From Candidatus Saccharimonadota bacterium (GTDB taxonomy: Bacteria; Patescibacteriota; Saccharimonadia; Saccharimonadales; Saccharimonadaceae): a DNA stretch of 64,000 nucleotides. This document shows, piece after piece, positions 55,421-63,969 of this stretch. The DNA is taken from contig CAJPNK010000001.1 in the NCBI GenBank assembly GCA_905372095.1, positions 386,366 to 450,365 on the forward strand. The letters are read 5' to 3'. Positions within the stretch are counted from its first letter, which is position 1. Each line of letters begins with the position of its first letter. The notes beneath the pieces are model-generated. The model did no database searches, was not told where the DNA came from, and saw nothing but the letters and a program-made list of their open reading frames with translations. Position numbers and translations under genes: made by a program.

Positions 55421-57220
55421 ATGGCAGAACCAAAGAAGCTGTCTTTCAATGAAACTTTAAAAGCTTTTGGCACGGTGGCGATAACGACTTATAAAGCTTC
55501 TCCGCTGGCGGCGATTACCAAAATAATCGGTACGATTATCGGTTCGGCTATCCCGTTAGTTACTGCGTTTGTGGCCGCGCAAGCGACTACTTATCTGGCG
55601 GCTGGCTTCGCCGGTGACGAGCAAGCAGGCGCAAGGGCAATTTGGTGTGTTGCAGCGACTGTGATGCTGGGAATTCTTATGATGGCGTGGAATAGTTTGC
55701 AAAATTATATAGATCAATTCACTTCGTATAAAATCAACTCGGCTATTAGCGACCAGTTGTACGAGCATTTTGTTAGTATTGATTTTTGGCGTTATGACGA
55801 CAAGGACACTGCCGACATGTTTGATAAGGCGCAAAGTTTTGTTTCGTTTTTCTCGCGCTTCTTCGACGCTATGGCTAGGATAATTGCGTCAATTGTTAGT
55901 GTAATAGTAGCCTTAGCCTCGCTATTTTCTGTTAGCTGGTGGATTGGCTTGATATTGTTTTTAGCGATTATTCCTAGTGCAATAGTTCAGTTAAAGTTGT
56001 CGCGTTTACAGACAGAGCATTGGCGTAAATATACCGAAGCTCGGCGCCGCAGTGATTCAATTTCTTGGAATGTGATGCAGCCGCAAAATTTGGCGGAACT
56101 GCGTATTTATAACGCAGCGCGCTATATGTTAGATATGCGAGCGAAGTGGCGCGACAAAGATCAGCTCGAGCGTATTCAATTTGAGCGCGCTTATATTATC
56201 AAACGATTGGCGGCCGACGTTGTCGAAGCAATAGCTCAGCTAGTTGGGCTATTATCGATTGTTTTGCAAATTATCCATCGTGTTCAGCCGGTCGGCCAGT
56301 TTGTTCTGGTCGAGCAAATGATGTCGAGGGCGCTTGGCGGTATGAGTGGTTTAATTATACAGTTCAATAGCATTGATCAGGATATTGCAGCGATGGTCGA
56401 TTTCCAAAGGTTTATGCGGTTGCCGAGAAACTTGAATGAAGGTCGGAAATTGCTCGAACCGCCGCAGACGATTGAACTGCGGAATGTTTCGTTTCATTAC
56501 CTCAAAAACGACAAGCTAGTGCTAAGCGATATTAACATGAAAATTCGCGCTGGCCAACGGGTTGCTATTGTCGGCGAAAATGGCGCTGGCAAATCGACGC
56601 TTATTAAATTGTTGCTGGGGTTGTATCAGCCAACGCGCGGCCAGGTCTTGCTTGATAACGTGTCGTTGGCGGATATTAATAAGAGTTCGTGGCATAGCTA
56701 TCTCGGAGTATTGCAACAGGATTTCATAAAATATCGATTTGCAACAGCTTACGAGAACGTTGTGTATGGAGACGTTCAGCGCAGCTATGACGAGCAGCAT
56801 TATCAAAGATCAATCAAGCAGGCTGAAGCCAGCGCTTTCATTGACAAATTGCCCAAGAAGCGCGATACAATTCTTGGGCAATGGTTTGAGCACGATGATG
56901 GTACTAACGGTGTCGATTTGTCGGGTGGACAATGGCAGCGGTTAGCATTGGCGCGTAATTTTTATCGCCAGGCGCCAATTGTTATTCTAGACGAACCAAC
57001 TAGCGCTATCGATGCCTTGGCAGAATCAAGGATTTTCGCTCGGCTATTTGGCAAGCATGGCAATACTATCATCGCTATCAGCCATCGTTATACAACTATC
57101 AAAAAAGCCGATGTTATCTATATGATGCAAAATGGCAAGATCGTCGAGCAGGGCAGTGTTGACGAATTAGTAGCTCGCCAGGGTGAATTTTATAAGATGT
57201 TCGCTAGCCAAATTGAATAA
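55421..57220 (+). CDS. ABC exporter, fused permease and ATPase
   Basis: A 599-residue half-transporter: six helices (~25-325) then an ATPase with Walker A GENGAGKST, signature LSGGQWQRLALARNF and Walker B IVILDEPTSAID. An in-frame GTG at 55409 (overlapping the previous gene) is an alternative start. The permease has low similarity in motifs to the exporter at 2.6 kb. Substrate unknown; context with kinase and deoxyribosyltransferase-like proteins hints at a nucleoside-like or modified compound. Confidence 0.9.
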   Translation: MAEPKKLSFNETLKAFGTVAITTYKASPLAAITKIIGTIIGSAIPLVTAFVAAQATTYLAAGFAGDEQAGARAIWCVAATVMLGILMMAWNSLQNYIDQFTSYKINSAISDQLYEHFVSIDFWRYDDKDTADMFDKAQSFVSFFSRFFDAMARIIASIVSVIVALASLFSVSWWIGLILFLAIIPSAIVQLKLSRLQTEHWRKYTEARRRSDSISWNVMQPQNLAELRIYNAARYMLDMRAKWRDKDQLERIQFERAYIIKRLAADVVEAIAQLVGLLSIVLQIIHRVQPVGQFVLVEQMMSRALGGMSGLIIQFNSIDQDIAAMVDFQRFMRLPRNLNEGRKLLEPPQTIELRNVSFHYLKNDKLVLSDINMKIRAGQRVAIVGENGAGKSTLIKLLLGLYQPTRGQVLLDNVSLADINKSSWHSYLGVLQQDFIKYRFATAYENVVYGDVQRSYDEQHYQRSIKQAEASAFIDKLPKKRDTILGQWFEHDDGTNGVDLSGGQWQRLALARNFYRQAPIVILDEPTSAIDALAESRIFARLFGKHGNTIIAISHRYTTIKKADVIYMMQNGKIVEQGSVDELVARQGEFYKMFASQIE

Positions 57221-57224
57221 GCGC

Positions 57225-57253
57225 TTGCAATTTACTAAACGTTGCGCGATAAT
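57225..57253 (+). promoter_or_regulatory. Promoter of the candidate small RNA
   Basis: TTGCAA (57225-57230), 17-nt spacer, GATAAT (57248-57253), just after the ABC gene stop. Confidence 0.6.
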
Positions 57254-57259
57254 ATGCTT

Positions 57260-57373
57260 ATGCTGGTACGCAATGGGGCCGCCCTGTTGCGAAAACAAAC
57301 ATCATACCAACGCCGTGCCCCGGGTGGGCGCGTAGCAGCACAAACCGCTACTAGAAATTGTAGCGGTTTTTTG
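57260..57373 (+). ncRNA. Candidate small RNA with possible pseudoknot and own terminator
   Basis: About 115 nt, no ORF. GCTG-g-TACGC (57262-57271) pairs with GCGTA-g-CAGC (57330-57339). Inside, GGGGC (57275-57279) can pair with GCCCC (57317-57321) and GCCC (57281-57284) with GGGC (57326-57329), in pseudoknot order. A 10-bp terminator AAACCGCTAC/GTAGCGGTTT (57342-57369) plus T tail ends it. I found no SRP (GGAAG...AGCAG), 6S or tmRNA signature. Confidence 0.6.
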
Positions 57374-57397
57374 ATATTGTAGATAGAGGGGATATTG

Positions 57398-57461
57398 TTT
57401 GGGGCATTAGCTCATTTGGGGAGCCTTCGGCAGAAATATTGCGCAAGCGCTCTAGTCAAAT
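57398..57461. repeat. Partial direct and inverted copies of the tRNA-Ala 5' region
   Basis: TTTGGGGCATTAGCTCATTTGG at 57398-57419 exactly repeats 57482-57503 (the start of tRNA-Ala). At 57445-57461 a 17-nt segment is the inverted match (16/17) of tRNA-Ala positions 57498-57514. The rest of the tRNA is missing, so this is a broken copy. Confidence 0.75.
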
Positions 57462-57484
57462 CGGCGACTGTCCTGTAGTAGTTT

Positions 57485-57561
57485 GGGGCATTAGCTCATT
57501 TGGCTAGAGCGCTTCGCTGGCAGCGAAGAGGTGACCGGTTCGAATCCGGTATGCTCCACCA
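57485..57561 (+). tRNA. tRNA-Ala (GGC)
   Basis: Acceptor GGGGCAT/ATGCTCC, anticodon stem CTTCG/CGAAG with loop CTGGCAG (GGC), T-arm CCGGTTCGAATCCGG, encoded CCA. One base separates it from tRNA-Val. Confidence 0.94.
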
Positions 57562-57562
57562 C

Positions 57563-57639
57563 GGACCTTTAGCTCAGTTGGCTAGAGCGCACGATTCACA
57601 TTCGTGAGGTCGCAGGTTCAAGCCCTGCAAGGTCCACCA
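57563..57639 (+). tRNA. tRNA-Val (CAC)
   Basis: Acceptor GGACCTT/AAGGTCC, anticodon stem CACGA/TCGTG with loop TTCACAT (CAC), encoded CCA. Confidence 0.94.
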
Positions 57640-57699
57640 ATTTAGGCGTAAACGGTTTTTGGGAATAGTTATCCTTGTAAACAACTTAGCCACAAGCAT

Positions 57700-57775
57700 G
57701 GGGATATAGCTCAGCTGATAGAGCGCAGCATTCGCATTGCTGAGGTCGAGGGTTTGAGTCCCTCTATCTCCACCA
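57700..57775 (+). tRNA. tRNA-Ala (CGC)
   Basis: Acceptor GGGGATA/TATCTCC, anticodon stem CAGCA/TGCTG with loop TTCGCAT (CGC), encoded CCA. Confidence 0.93.
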
Positions 57776-57788
57776 AAAATAGTATGAA

Positions 57789-57830
57789 AACGGCAGCGTA
57801 ATCATGGACGCTGCCGTTATTTTATTTTTC
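57789..57830 (+). terminator. Terminator of the tRNA cluster
   Basis: AACGGCAGCG/CGCTGCCGTT (57789-57798 with 57809-57818), then ATTTTATTTTT. Confidence 0.88.
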
Positions 57831-57895
57831 AAGACATTATTTACTTATTATTACCAATTCAACTTACTGGAAAATCTCGTCCGACTACTGATGAT

Positions 57896-58075
57896 ATGCG
57901 TCCGTCTTTTAAAAGATTACTTGCGAAGCGAAAACCAACTTCAAACCAGATTATCAATTGGACAAGTTCGCATATGTTGCCAAAATTGACCGATTATATT
58001 GAAGAAGGAAAGACAATAGACGCTGTAATATTTGAACCGGCAGTTCTCTTGATCAATGAGCTGTTCGAATCTTGA
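57896..58075 (+). pseudogene. Short ORF or gene remnant
   Basis: 59 codons from ATG to TGA with a protein-like composition (SFKRLLAKRKPTSNQIINW, then DAVIFEPAVLLINELFE). The frame is also open ~50 nt upstream (PIQLTGKSRPTTDD), which suggests the 3' end of a lost gene. No Shine-Dalgarno, no family recognised. Confidence 0.35.
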
Positions 58076-58166
58076 CAAAACTCCGTCGCCCTGCTAATAT
58101 TTTCAGAGGTCAATACGTTGCTTTTGCCCTGAGCGGGAGCGTAATGTTGTAAAAATAACACACCCT

Positions 58167-58199
58167 AGTTGCACCGATAACGCGCAACTTTTTTGTTGC
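58167..58199 (+). promoter_or_regulatory. Possible attenuator before the DUF2798 gene
   Basis: AGTTGC/GCAACT (58167-58172 with 58184-58189) followed by six T is a terminator-like hairpin. The same GCAAC (58184-58188) can instead pair with GTTGC at 58195-58199, so the two structures exclude each other. It is 29 nt before the start codon of the next gene. Confidence 0.45.
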
Positions 58200-58227
58200 C
58201 CAAAAATCATTAATCAAAGGAGGAAAT

Positions 58228-58710
58228 ATGCCCCGCACTAAGCGAGAAGGAGTATTTTATGGCGTCGTCATGGCGTTTACGATGTCAATTTTTATGAATT
58301 TGCTGAATACGTTTTTGCACGCTGGCGTGTCAATGCAATCGCTGGGCAGAGCACTGCTGCTGCAGCCAGTAATCTTTGCAATCGTCATGGTTGTTGAGAG
58401 TTTGGTTGTATCGAAGCTGGCGCAAAAAGCCATGAAGCGTTTTGTCCGGGCCAAGGATAGTATAGAAGATCATGCACTGGCGCGAACAGTGTGTATGGTG
58501 ACGGGTATGTCGCTGGCGATGAGCTTGATCGGGTTGGTCTTGGCAGGTACACCGCTGGCTGAGCTGCCGCTACGCTTTGCCTCAGCATGGCCGATGAATT
58601 TCTGCGCGGCGTTTTGGTGGCAAATATTAGCTGCTGGGCTGATTGCACGCATGGCGCTGAAAGCAGTGCGGGCGTATCGCTCAGAACAAACTTCAATGGT
58701 TGTTGATTAG
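58228..58710 (+). CDS. DUF2798-like membrane protein
   Basis: A 160-residue protein with four helices arranged as two similar halves. PRTKREGVFYGVVMAFTMS at the start and the later ARTVCMVTGMSLAMS are typical of DUF2798. Function unknown. AAAGGAGG Shine-Dalgarno; the leader may be controlled by the hairpins at 58167-58199. Confidence 0.82.
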   Translation: MPRTKREGVFYGVVMAFTMSIFMNLLNTFLHAGVSMQSLGRALLLQPVIFAIVMVVESLVVSKLAQKAMKRFVRAKDSIEDHALARTVCMVTGMSLAMSLIGLVLAGTPLAELPLRFASAWPMNFCAAFWWQILAAGLIARMALKAVRAYRSEQTSMVVD

Positions 58711-58831
58711 TTATGATGTTATTCTTACGCGTAACATTTCCAAATCTTACGCCTCTGATTTTCAAATCTTCCATGTATGATTTCTGAATCTTCCGTGTGA
58801 GATTTTCCCGTCTGGCGCGTATAATAGAGAT

Positions 58832-60007
58832 ATGGGACGAGTACCACTAGCGGAGCAGATGCGGCCGCAAACTTTAGATGAGGTGATTGGCCAGAGCCAC
58901 TTGCTGGGCGAGGGCGAGTTACTTCGCCAGATTGTTAAGCGTGGCGAGCCGGTCAGCTTGATTTTGTGGGGACCGCCAGGGACGGGCAAGACTACCTTAG
59001 CGCGGATCATTGCCCGCGAAGTCAATGCCGAGTTCATTGAGCTATCGGCGGTGACCAGCGGCAAAAAAGATGTCGAAAGGGTAATTGAACACGCCAGGCA
59101 GAACTGGAATTTGGGGCTACGGACGATTTTGTTTGTCGATGAAATCCACCGCTTCAACAAGGCGCAGCAAGATGCGTTTTTGCCGCATGTCGAGAGCGGG
59201 CTGATTACTTTGATTGGCGCGACCACTGAGAACCCGAGCTTTGAGGTGATCACGCCGCTGCTCAGCCGGACGCGGGTGCTAGTGCTGCAGCAACTGACGA
59301 AAGATGAAATTATACTAGTGCTGAAGCGGGCGCTTAAAGTTTTGAAACAAACCAAGCGGGTGTCGTCCAAAGCTCTAGACTATTTGGCGGAATTGGCGGA
59401 CGGCGACGCGCGAGTTGCCTTGGGTAATTTGGAGTTGGCGCTGAGCTTTGGTGAGAAAGTCACGCCGGAGGTGGTCAAGGCGGCGGCTCAGCGACGTTTA
59501 CCTGGTTATGACAAAAAGGGCGATGCGCATTATGACGTCATCTCGGCATTCATCAAATCACTGCGCGGTAGCGACGCGGTGGCTGCGGCGTATTATTTAG
59601 CGCGCATGATCGACGCCGGCGAAGACCCGAAGTTCATTGCTCGGCGGATGGTTATCTTTGCGTCAGAAGACATTGGGTTGGCGGGTAACGGCGCGCTGAG
59701 CTTGGCAGTTGCTGCCTTTGAAGCAGTGGAGCGCGTTGGGCTACCTGAAGCCAAATATAATTTATTCCACTGTGCCATCGCCCTGGCTCGCAGCCAGAAG
59801 TCGCGCGAGACTACCGATTTGATGAATGAGGCTTTCGCTCTGGCGCACAAATATCCGAACTCGCCGGTGCCGCTGCACCTTCGAAATGCGCCAACCAAGC
59901 TGATGAAAGATTTGGGCTACGCCAAAGATTACAAATGGCAAGCTGGCTTCCAGCACAAAAAAGGATTCTTGCCGGAAGAAGTCAGGGAAGAATCTTCTAA
60001 CCGCTGA
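58832..60007 (+). CDS. rarA: Replication-associated recombination protein RarA (MgsA)
   Basis: A 391-residue AAA+ ATPase that acts at stalled forks and interacts with SSB. PLAEQMRPQTLDEVIGQSHLLG, Walker A WGPPGTGKTTLARII, Walker B FVDEIHRFNKAQQDAFLPHVE, TENPSFEV and the C-terminal tetramerisation domain (SAFIKSLRGSDAVAAAYYLARM) are present. Leaderless: TATAAT 6 nt before the ATG. Its 3' end overlaps the convergent CPBP gene by 11 nt. Confidence 0.96.
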   Translation: MGRVPLAEQMRPQTLDEVIGQSHLLGEGELLRQIVKRGEPVSLILWGPPGTGKTTLARIIAREVNAEFIELSAVTSGKKDVERVIEHARQNWNLGLRTILFVDEIHRFNKAQQDAFLPHVESGLITLIGATTENPSFEVITPLLSRTRVLVLQQLTKDEIILVLKRALKVLKQTKRVSSKALDYLAELADGDARVALGNLELALSFGEKVTPEVVKAAAQRRLPGYDKKGDAHYDVISAFIKSLRGSDAVAAAYYLARMIDAGEDPKFIARRMVIFASEDIGLAGNGALSLAVAAFEAVERVGLPEAKYNLFHCAIALARSQKSRETTDLMNEAFALAHKYPNSPVPLHLRNAPTKLMKDLGYAKDYKWQAGFQHKKGFLPEEVREESSNR

Positions 60008-60836
60008 TAGGCTTTTTATTGAATCTTCGCCATAAAATCCACACAAAAACAAACGACAAAGTTTGCGCTAAGAATATTCGCGCAATTTGCAAGCTATCAT
60101 TTCCTTGGTTTGAGACGACATGCACAATATTAATTATCGCATTATTAAAAAAGTGATCTGCTGCGCCAAGCCACAAACTTCCTGTCATTTTATATAGCCA
60201 GCTCATTTTTAATCCAAACATGAAAGCGAACAAAATATAGCCAATGCTAAAAATTGCCGTCTGAACCAGCGAAAACTCACCGTCAAGGAACGATCGAATC
60301 GGCATTGCTACATGCCAAAGTCCGAACAGCAGGGCGCTTATGAAAATCGTTGCCGCAAATTTATATTTTTGGCGCAGTAATTTCTCGAACAATCCGCGAA
60401 ACAGGCCTTCTTCCATCCAGACATTGAATATATTAAAGATAATAATTGACCCAATTCCCACGCCGACGAATTGTTCGGTGCTAGCGAGCGAAAATCCGCC
60501 AGCTTTCATTAAAATATTAGGTTTAGCGCCGGAAAAATACAGAAATCCGAATTCGATCAGCAGCGTAACTGTATAAAAGCAAAGCCCCAAGGCAAGCCCC
60601 AGGCCAATATTTTTCAGCCAATTTTTGCGCGTAAAGCCAATGTCGCGCCAACGAGCGTGCAAATATTTCAGGCAAACGAAAATTATTACTATACCGAAAA
60701 TTTTATGCACTATATTTTCACTGAGTGCTGATTGATCGGTACGCAAAGCTAAAAATTCCCACATTCGCACAGCGAAACATGTAAAATACAGCAATAGACA
60801 AAGTGACAACGGATTTTTAGTGCGCTCTGTGAACAT
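59997..60836 (-). CDS. CPBP family intramembrane metalloprotease
   Basis: A 279-residue polytopic membrane protein of the CPBP (CAAX/Abi) type. The glutamate motif EEGLFRGLFEKLL (EExxxR) and the second motif ALLFGLWHVA are complete. Such proteins cleave substrates in the membrane or, in some bacteria, protect against bacteriocins. No bacteriocin gene is adjacent. Confidence 0.88.
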   Translation of the reverse strand: MFTERTKNPLSLCLLLYFTCFAVRMWEFLALRTDQSALSENIVHKIFGIVIIFVCLKYLHARWRDIGFTRKNWLKNIGLGLALGLCFYTVTLLIEFGFLYFSGAKPNILMKAGGFSLASTEQFVGVGIGSIIIFNIFNVWMEEGLFRGLFEKLLRQKYKFAATIFISALLFGLWHVAMPIRSFLDGEFSLVQTAIFSIGYILFAFMFGLKMSWLYKMTGSLWLGAADHFFNNAIINIVHVVSNQGNDSLQIARIFLAQTLSFVFVWILWRRFNKKPISG

Positions 60837-60920
60837 AGGTTTATTCTAGCACGTTAGGAATTTTACTGAAAAGCGAATGAAAATATCGCCTTTGTCGCAA
60901 TAGTATGGTACATTAAACGT

Positions 60921-62261
60921 ATGAGCAGCAAGAGCGCAAAGAAATCCGAGCAGCGCAAATCTAATCAGCAGCAAGATGGCGCTCAGGCAAGCCAAGGCGA
61001 GCAAATCCAGCCGCAGCAAAGTGTTACTCAACCAGTCCCAGGCGAACAAATTCAACTGCCGCAGGTAGAGCAAGTCCAGCCGCCAATGCCGCAAATTGAA
61101 CAGGCGCAAGCGCAACCCGAACAGCAGAATCAGCCGACAGCAGTCATCCCGTCACAAGCTTACCAGAATCAGACTCAATATCAATACGTTTATGTCAACT
61201 ATTCAAGAAAAAGCAACGTCATCGGATTGTCGATTGTTTACGCGATCAGTTTATTCTTGACGATAGGCCTTCCGATTGGTTTATTCAGCATGAATGGTTC
61301 GATGAAAGACTTTTCGAGCGAAGTAAACTATTATTTGATTCAAGTAGTGAAAATAGTCATGCCGATTGTTCTGGCACTGTCGGTGATATCGTCTATAATT
61401 TTGTGGATAGCTTACTTGTCGAGTAAAAACAAATTAGTAGCCAAAATTGCAGCTGCCTGTACGCTTTCTATATCGGTCATATCTTTTGTTGTTTTTTGGA
61501 TTTATTTAAACTTCTATTCTGTGGTAGGCTTTGGTGATGCGGCGTTCTTTTTGCCTATACCTTTCGGCGTGATGATATTAGGAATTGCTTGGTGTGTTAA
61601 CGTTTTTAAATACCAGAATGAAAAGCCAGCGTATTATGCGAATACTTCTCTAAACGGCCAATATGTAGTTTCGCCGCAATGTCCTAATCAGCCGCCACAA
61701 CAGCCGCAACCGAATATTCAGCAGCCAGGCGCTGCCGATCCGCAGTACGGGCCAGCGCCAGCTGAGCAGAATGTTCCTTATGAACAGCAGCCGGTCAATC
61801 AGCAATATTTCGCGCAGCCGCAAGCAGCGCCAGTTCAGTATGTTGTTATGGCGCAGTCGCTCAAAGGCGTCAAGGGCTGGCTCGCATTTTTCATGGTGTG
61901 TCTGGCGATTGATGGCGTTTGTTCGGTTGGTTTGTTTTTTACCTCGTTGTTAAACCTAGGCGATCCATCGGCTGTCGTTTCGGTGATATTCATGCCGATC
62001 ATTGCTATACTGACTACTGTCGCGGTAGTGCTCATTAATCTGCAAAAGAAGCTTGGCAAGTGGCTGGCGGTTGCGTCGCTGGTAGCCTCGTTCTTCTATT
62101 CAGCAAGTTCTGCGGTAGTTGATAGCGTGGTCAAAAGACCTCCGAACACTGACTCAATTATTAGTATGACTAGCACTATCATTGCTAGCGGGATTTCTAT
62201 GGGATTGCTTTGTTTATACTTCTTTGTTTCTAGGCGCGTGAAAGAGACTCTGGTTAACTAA
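60921..62261 (+). CDS. Membrane protein with Gln/Pro-rich segments and DUF2569-like domain
   Basis: A 446-residue protein. A Gln/Pro-rich, disordered N-terminus (1-95) is followed by four helices (~97-225), a second Gln/Pro-rich linker (~250-310), and a C-terminal four-helix part opening with LKGVKGWLAFF, like DUF2569. The linkers may span the wall or tether partners. TACATT (60909-60914) lies 6 nt before the ATG. Function unknown. Confidence 0.8.
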   Translation: MSSKSAKKSEQRKSNQQQDGAQASQGEQIQPQQSVTQPVPGEQIQLPQVEQVQPPMPQIEQAQAQPEQQNQPTAVIPSQAYQNQTQYQYVYVNYSRKSNVIGLSIVYAISLFLTIGLPIGLFSMNGSMKDFSSEVNYYLIQVVKIVMPIVLALSVISSIILWIAYLSSKNKLVAKIAAACTLSISVISFVVFWIYLNFYSVVGFGDAAFFLPIPFGVMILGIAWCVNVFKYQNEKPAYYANTSLNGQYVVSPQCPNQPPQQPQPNIQQPGAADPQYGPAPAEQNVPYEQQPVNQQYFAQPQAAPVQYVVMAQSLKGVKGWLAFFMVCLAIDGVCSVGLFFTSLLNLGDPSAVVSVIFMPIIAILTTVAVVLINLQKKLGKWLAVASLVASFFYSASSAVVDSVVKRPPNTDSIISMTSTIIASGISMGLLCLYFFVSRRVKETLVN

Positions 62262-62289
62262 AATACTAAAAAGTTTCTCTATACGAATA

Positions 62290-62320
62290 GGCCGCTCCTT
62301 TTCTAGAGCGGCCAGTTTTT
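62290..62320. terminator. Terminator between the DUF2569-like and GH13 genes
   Basis: GGCCGCTC/GAGCGGCC, 8-nt loop, then AGTTTTTT; between convergent genes. Confidence 0.88.
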
Positions 62321-63969
62321 TATTCAATTGATAGCCGGTGTTCGCTGCATCCGATTAATACGCCTTCGTACGGGCGTAGTTCTACCGAGCCGTCATCGGC
62401 AACCTCGGGGTAGTCAGTTGGGTGTGTGGCGCATAAGATACTGCCGGTATGTGGTAGCGTAACACGGTGTTTGGTGTTGCCGAAATTTAATGCGACAAAG
62501 ACATGCTGCTCTCGGCCAATCCATCGCGCGTAAGCAAATATGTCATTGTCTGTATCGCTGAGCGGCTCGTATTCGCCAGTGCGCAAGATTTCGTAGCGGC
62601 TGCGCAAGGTCAATAAGCGGCGGTATAGCGCCAAAAATGAGTCTGGTTCGTTCTGCTCTGATTCTACATTGACGTTCTGGCAAGCAGGATTTACTGGCAG
62701 CCATGGTTTAGCGGTACTGAATCCAGCATTTTGGCCAGCCGTCCATTGCATCGGCGTGCGTTCTGGGTCGCGCCCGACAGATTCGTCATTGCCGTGGCTA
62801 AAGACCGACTTATCCTGGATCTCTTCAAAGCGAATTGGTCCATTATTCATGCCAATCTCGTCACCGTAATATATTACTGGTAGCCCTGGTAGTGTCAGTT
62901 GCATCAATGCAATCAAGCGAGCTTGCTTTTCGCCGCCAAAGCGCGTAACGATGCGCGATTGGTCGTGATTACTAAAACAATAGACGGGTGTGTGCACGTC
63001 GGGGTTGATCATGCCTTGGAATTCGTTGACGATTGTGCTCATCGACTCGGCATTAAATTTGGCGTGTAATCCTTCAAAATTGAATGGCATTGATACTTTT
63101 GGATTGACACCATAAAAACCCAAGTATTGTTCGCTAGTGCTATAGTTTTCATCTGGATAATCTTCAAAAACCATGATTCGATTCGGATATGAGGCGACTA
63201 TATCTGTTAGTTCCCGCAAATACGGGAAAAGGTTATCCCAGAAGCGGCTGTACTTATGCTGCAAATCATCGAATTGTGTCGGCGGTTTCTTATCGTGATA
63301 ATGCTCGGCGACTGGGTCGTCGCGCAGCTCTGGGTCTTTGCTGATCCAACGTACCGCGTCCGCTCGAAAGCCATCAACACCGAGATCTAGCCAAAAACGC
63401 AGTACGTTTTGCATTTCGCGGCGTACCTCAGGGCTATCCCAGTTGAGATCTGGCTGTTCTTTCAGGAATGTGTGTAAGTAATATTGCTGGCGCCCTTCGT
63501 GCCACTGCCACGCCGACCCGCCAAAAATACTCAGCCAATTGTTCGGTTCTGAGCCGTCAAGTTTTGCGTCGCGCCAAACATAAAAATCATTCTTATCGTT
63601 GTCCTTGGAGTTTTGCGATTCTAAAAACCACGGATGCTGGTTGCTGGTATGATTAGGCACGAAATCGACCATTACTTTAATATCGCGAGCGTGCGCTTTC
63701 TCGACCAACTCTTTGAAATCATCAAGCGAGCCGAAAATCGGATCAATATCACAGTAGTCCGCCACGTCGTAGCCCATGTCGGCTTGCGGTGACGGATAAA
63801 ACGGCGAAAACCAAATCGCATCGATGCCAAGCGAATTGTTGCCGCCCTTAATATAATCAAGCTTATCGATCACGCCGCGCAAGTCGCCGACGCCATCGCC
63901 ATTAGAATCCTTAAACGATCGCGGATAGATTTGATAAAATCCGTTAACGTCGCGCCATTTTTTTGCCAT
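62320..63969 (-). CDS. GH13 alpha-glucosidase (oligo-1,6-glucosidase type)
   Basis: A 549-residue family GH13 enzyme. It has the (beta/alpha)8 barrel with FYQIYPRSFKDSNGDGVGDL, the Ca2+-site DSNGDG, DFVPNHTS, nucleophile Asp in GVDGFRADAVRW, acid Glu in MVFEDYPDE and third Asp in FSNHDQSR. QPDLNWDSPEVRREM is typical of oligo-1,6-glucosidases and alpha-glucosidases. No signal peptide, so it acts on imported oligosaccharides and could feed the phosphoketolase pathway. GAGGGGG Shine-Dalgarno; TATAAT at 63988-63993. Confidence 0.95.
   Translation of the reverse strand: MAKKWRDVNGFYQIYPRSFKDSNGDGVGDLRGVIDKLDYIKGGNNSLGIDAIWFSPFYPSPQADMGYDVADYCDIDPIFGSLDDFKELVEKAHARDIKVMVDFVPNHTSNQHPWFLESQNSKDNDKNDFYVWRDAKLDGSEPNNWLSIFGGSAWQWHEGRQQYYLHTFLKEQPDLNWDSPEVRREMQNVLRFWLDLGVDGFRADAVRWISKDPELRDDPVAEHYHDKKPPTQFDDLQHKYSRFWDNLFPYLRELTDIVASYPNRIMVFEDYPDENYSTSEQYLGFYGVNPKVSMPFNFEGLHAKFNAESMSTIVNEFQGMINPDVHTPVYCFSNHDQSRIVTRFGGEKQARLIALMQLTLPGLPVIYYGDEIGMNNGPIRFEEIQDKSVFSHGNDESVGRDPERTPMQWTAGQNAGFSTAKPWLPVNPACQNVNVESEQNEPDSFLALYRRLLTLRSRYEILRTGEYEPLSDTDNDIFAYARWIGREQHVFVALNFGNTKHRVTLPHTGSILCATHPTDYPEVADDGSVELRPYEGVLIGCSEHRLSIE

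Noticed and set aside
57260..57373. SRP 4.5S RNA, 6S RNA or tmRNA
   Set aside because: No GGAAG...AGCAG SRP loop, no tRNA-like domain or tag ORF, and too short for 6S.
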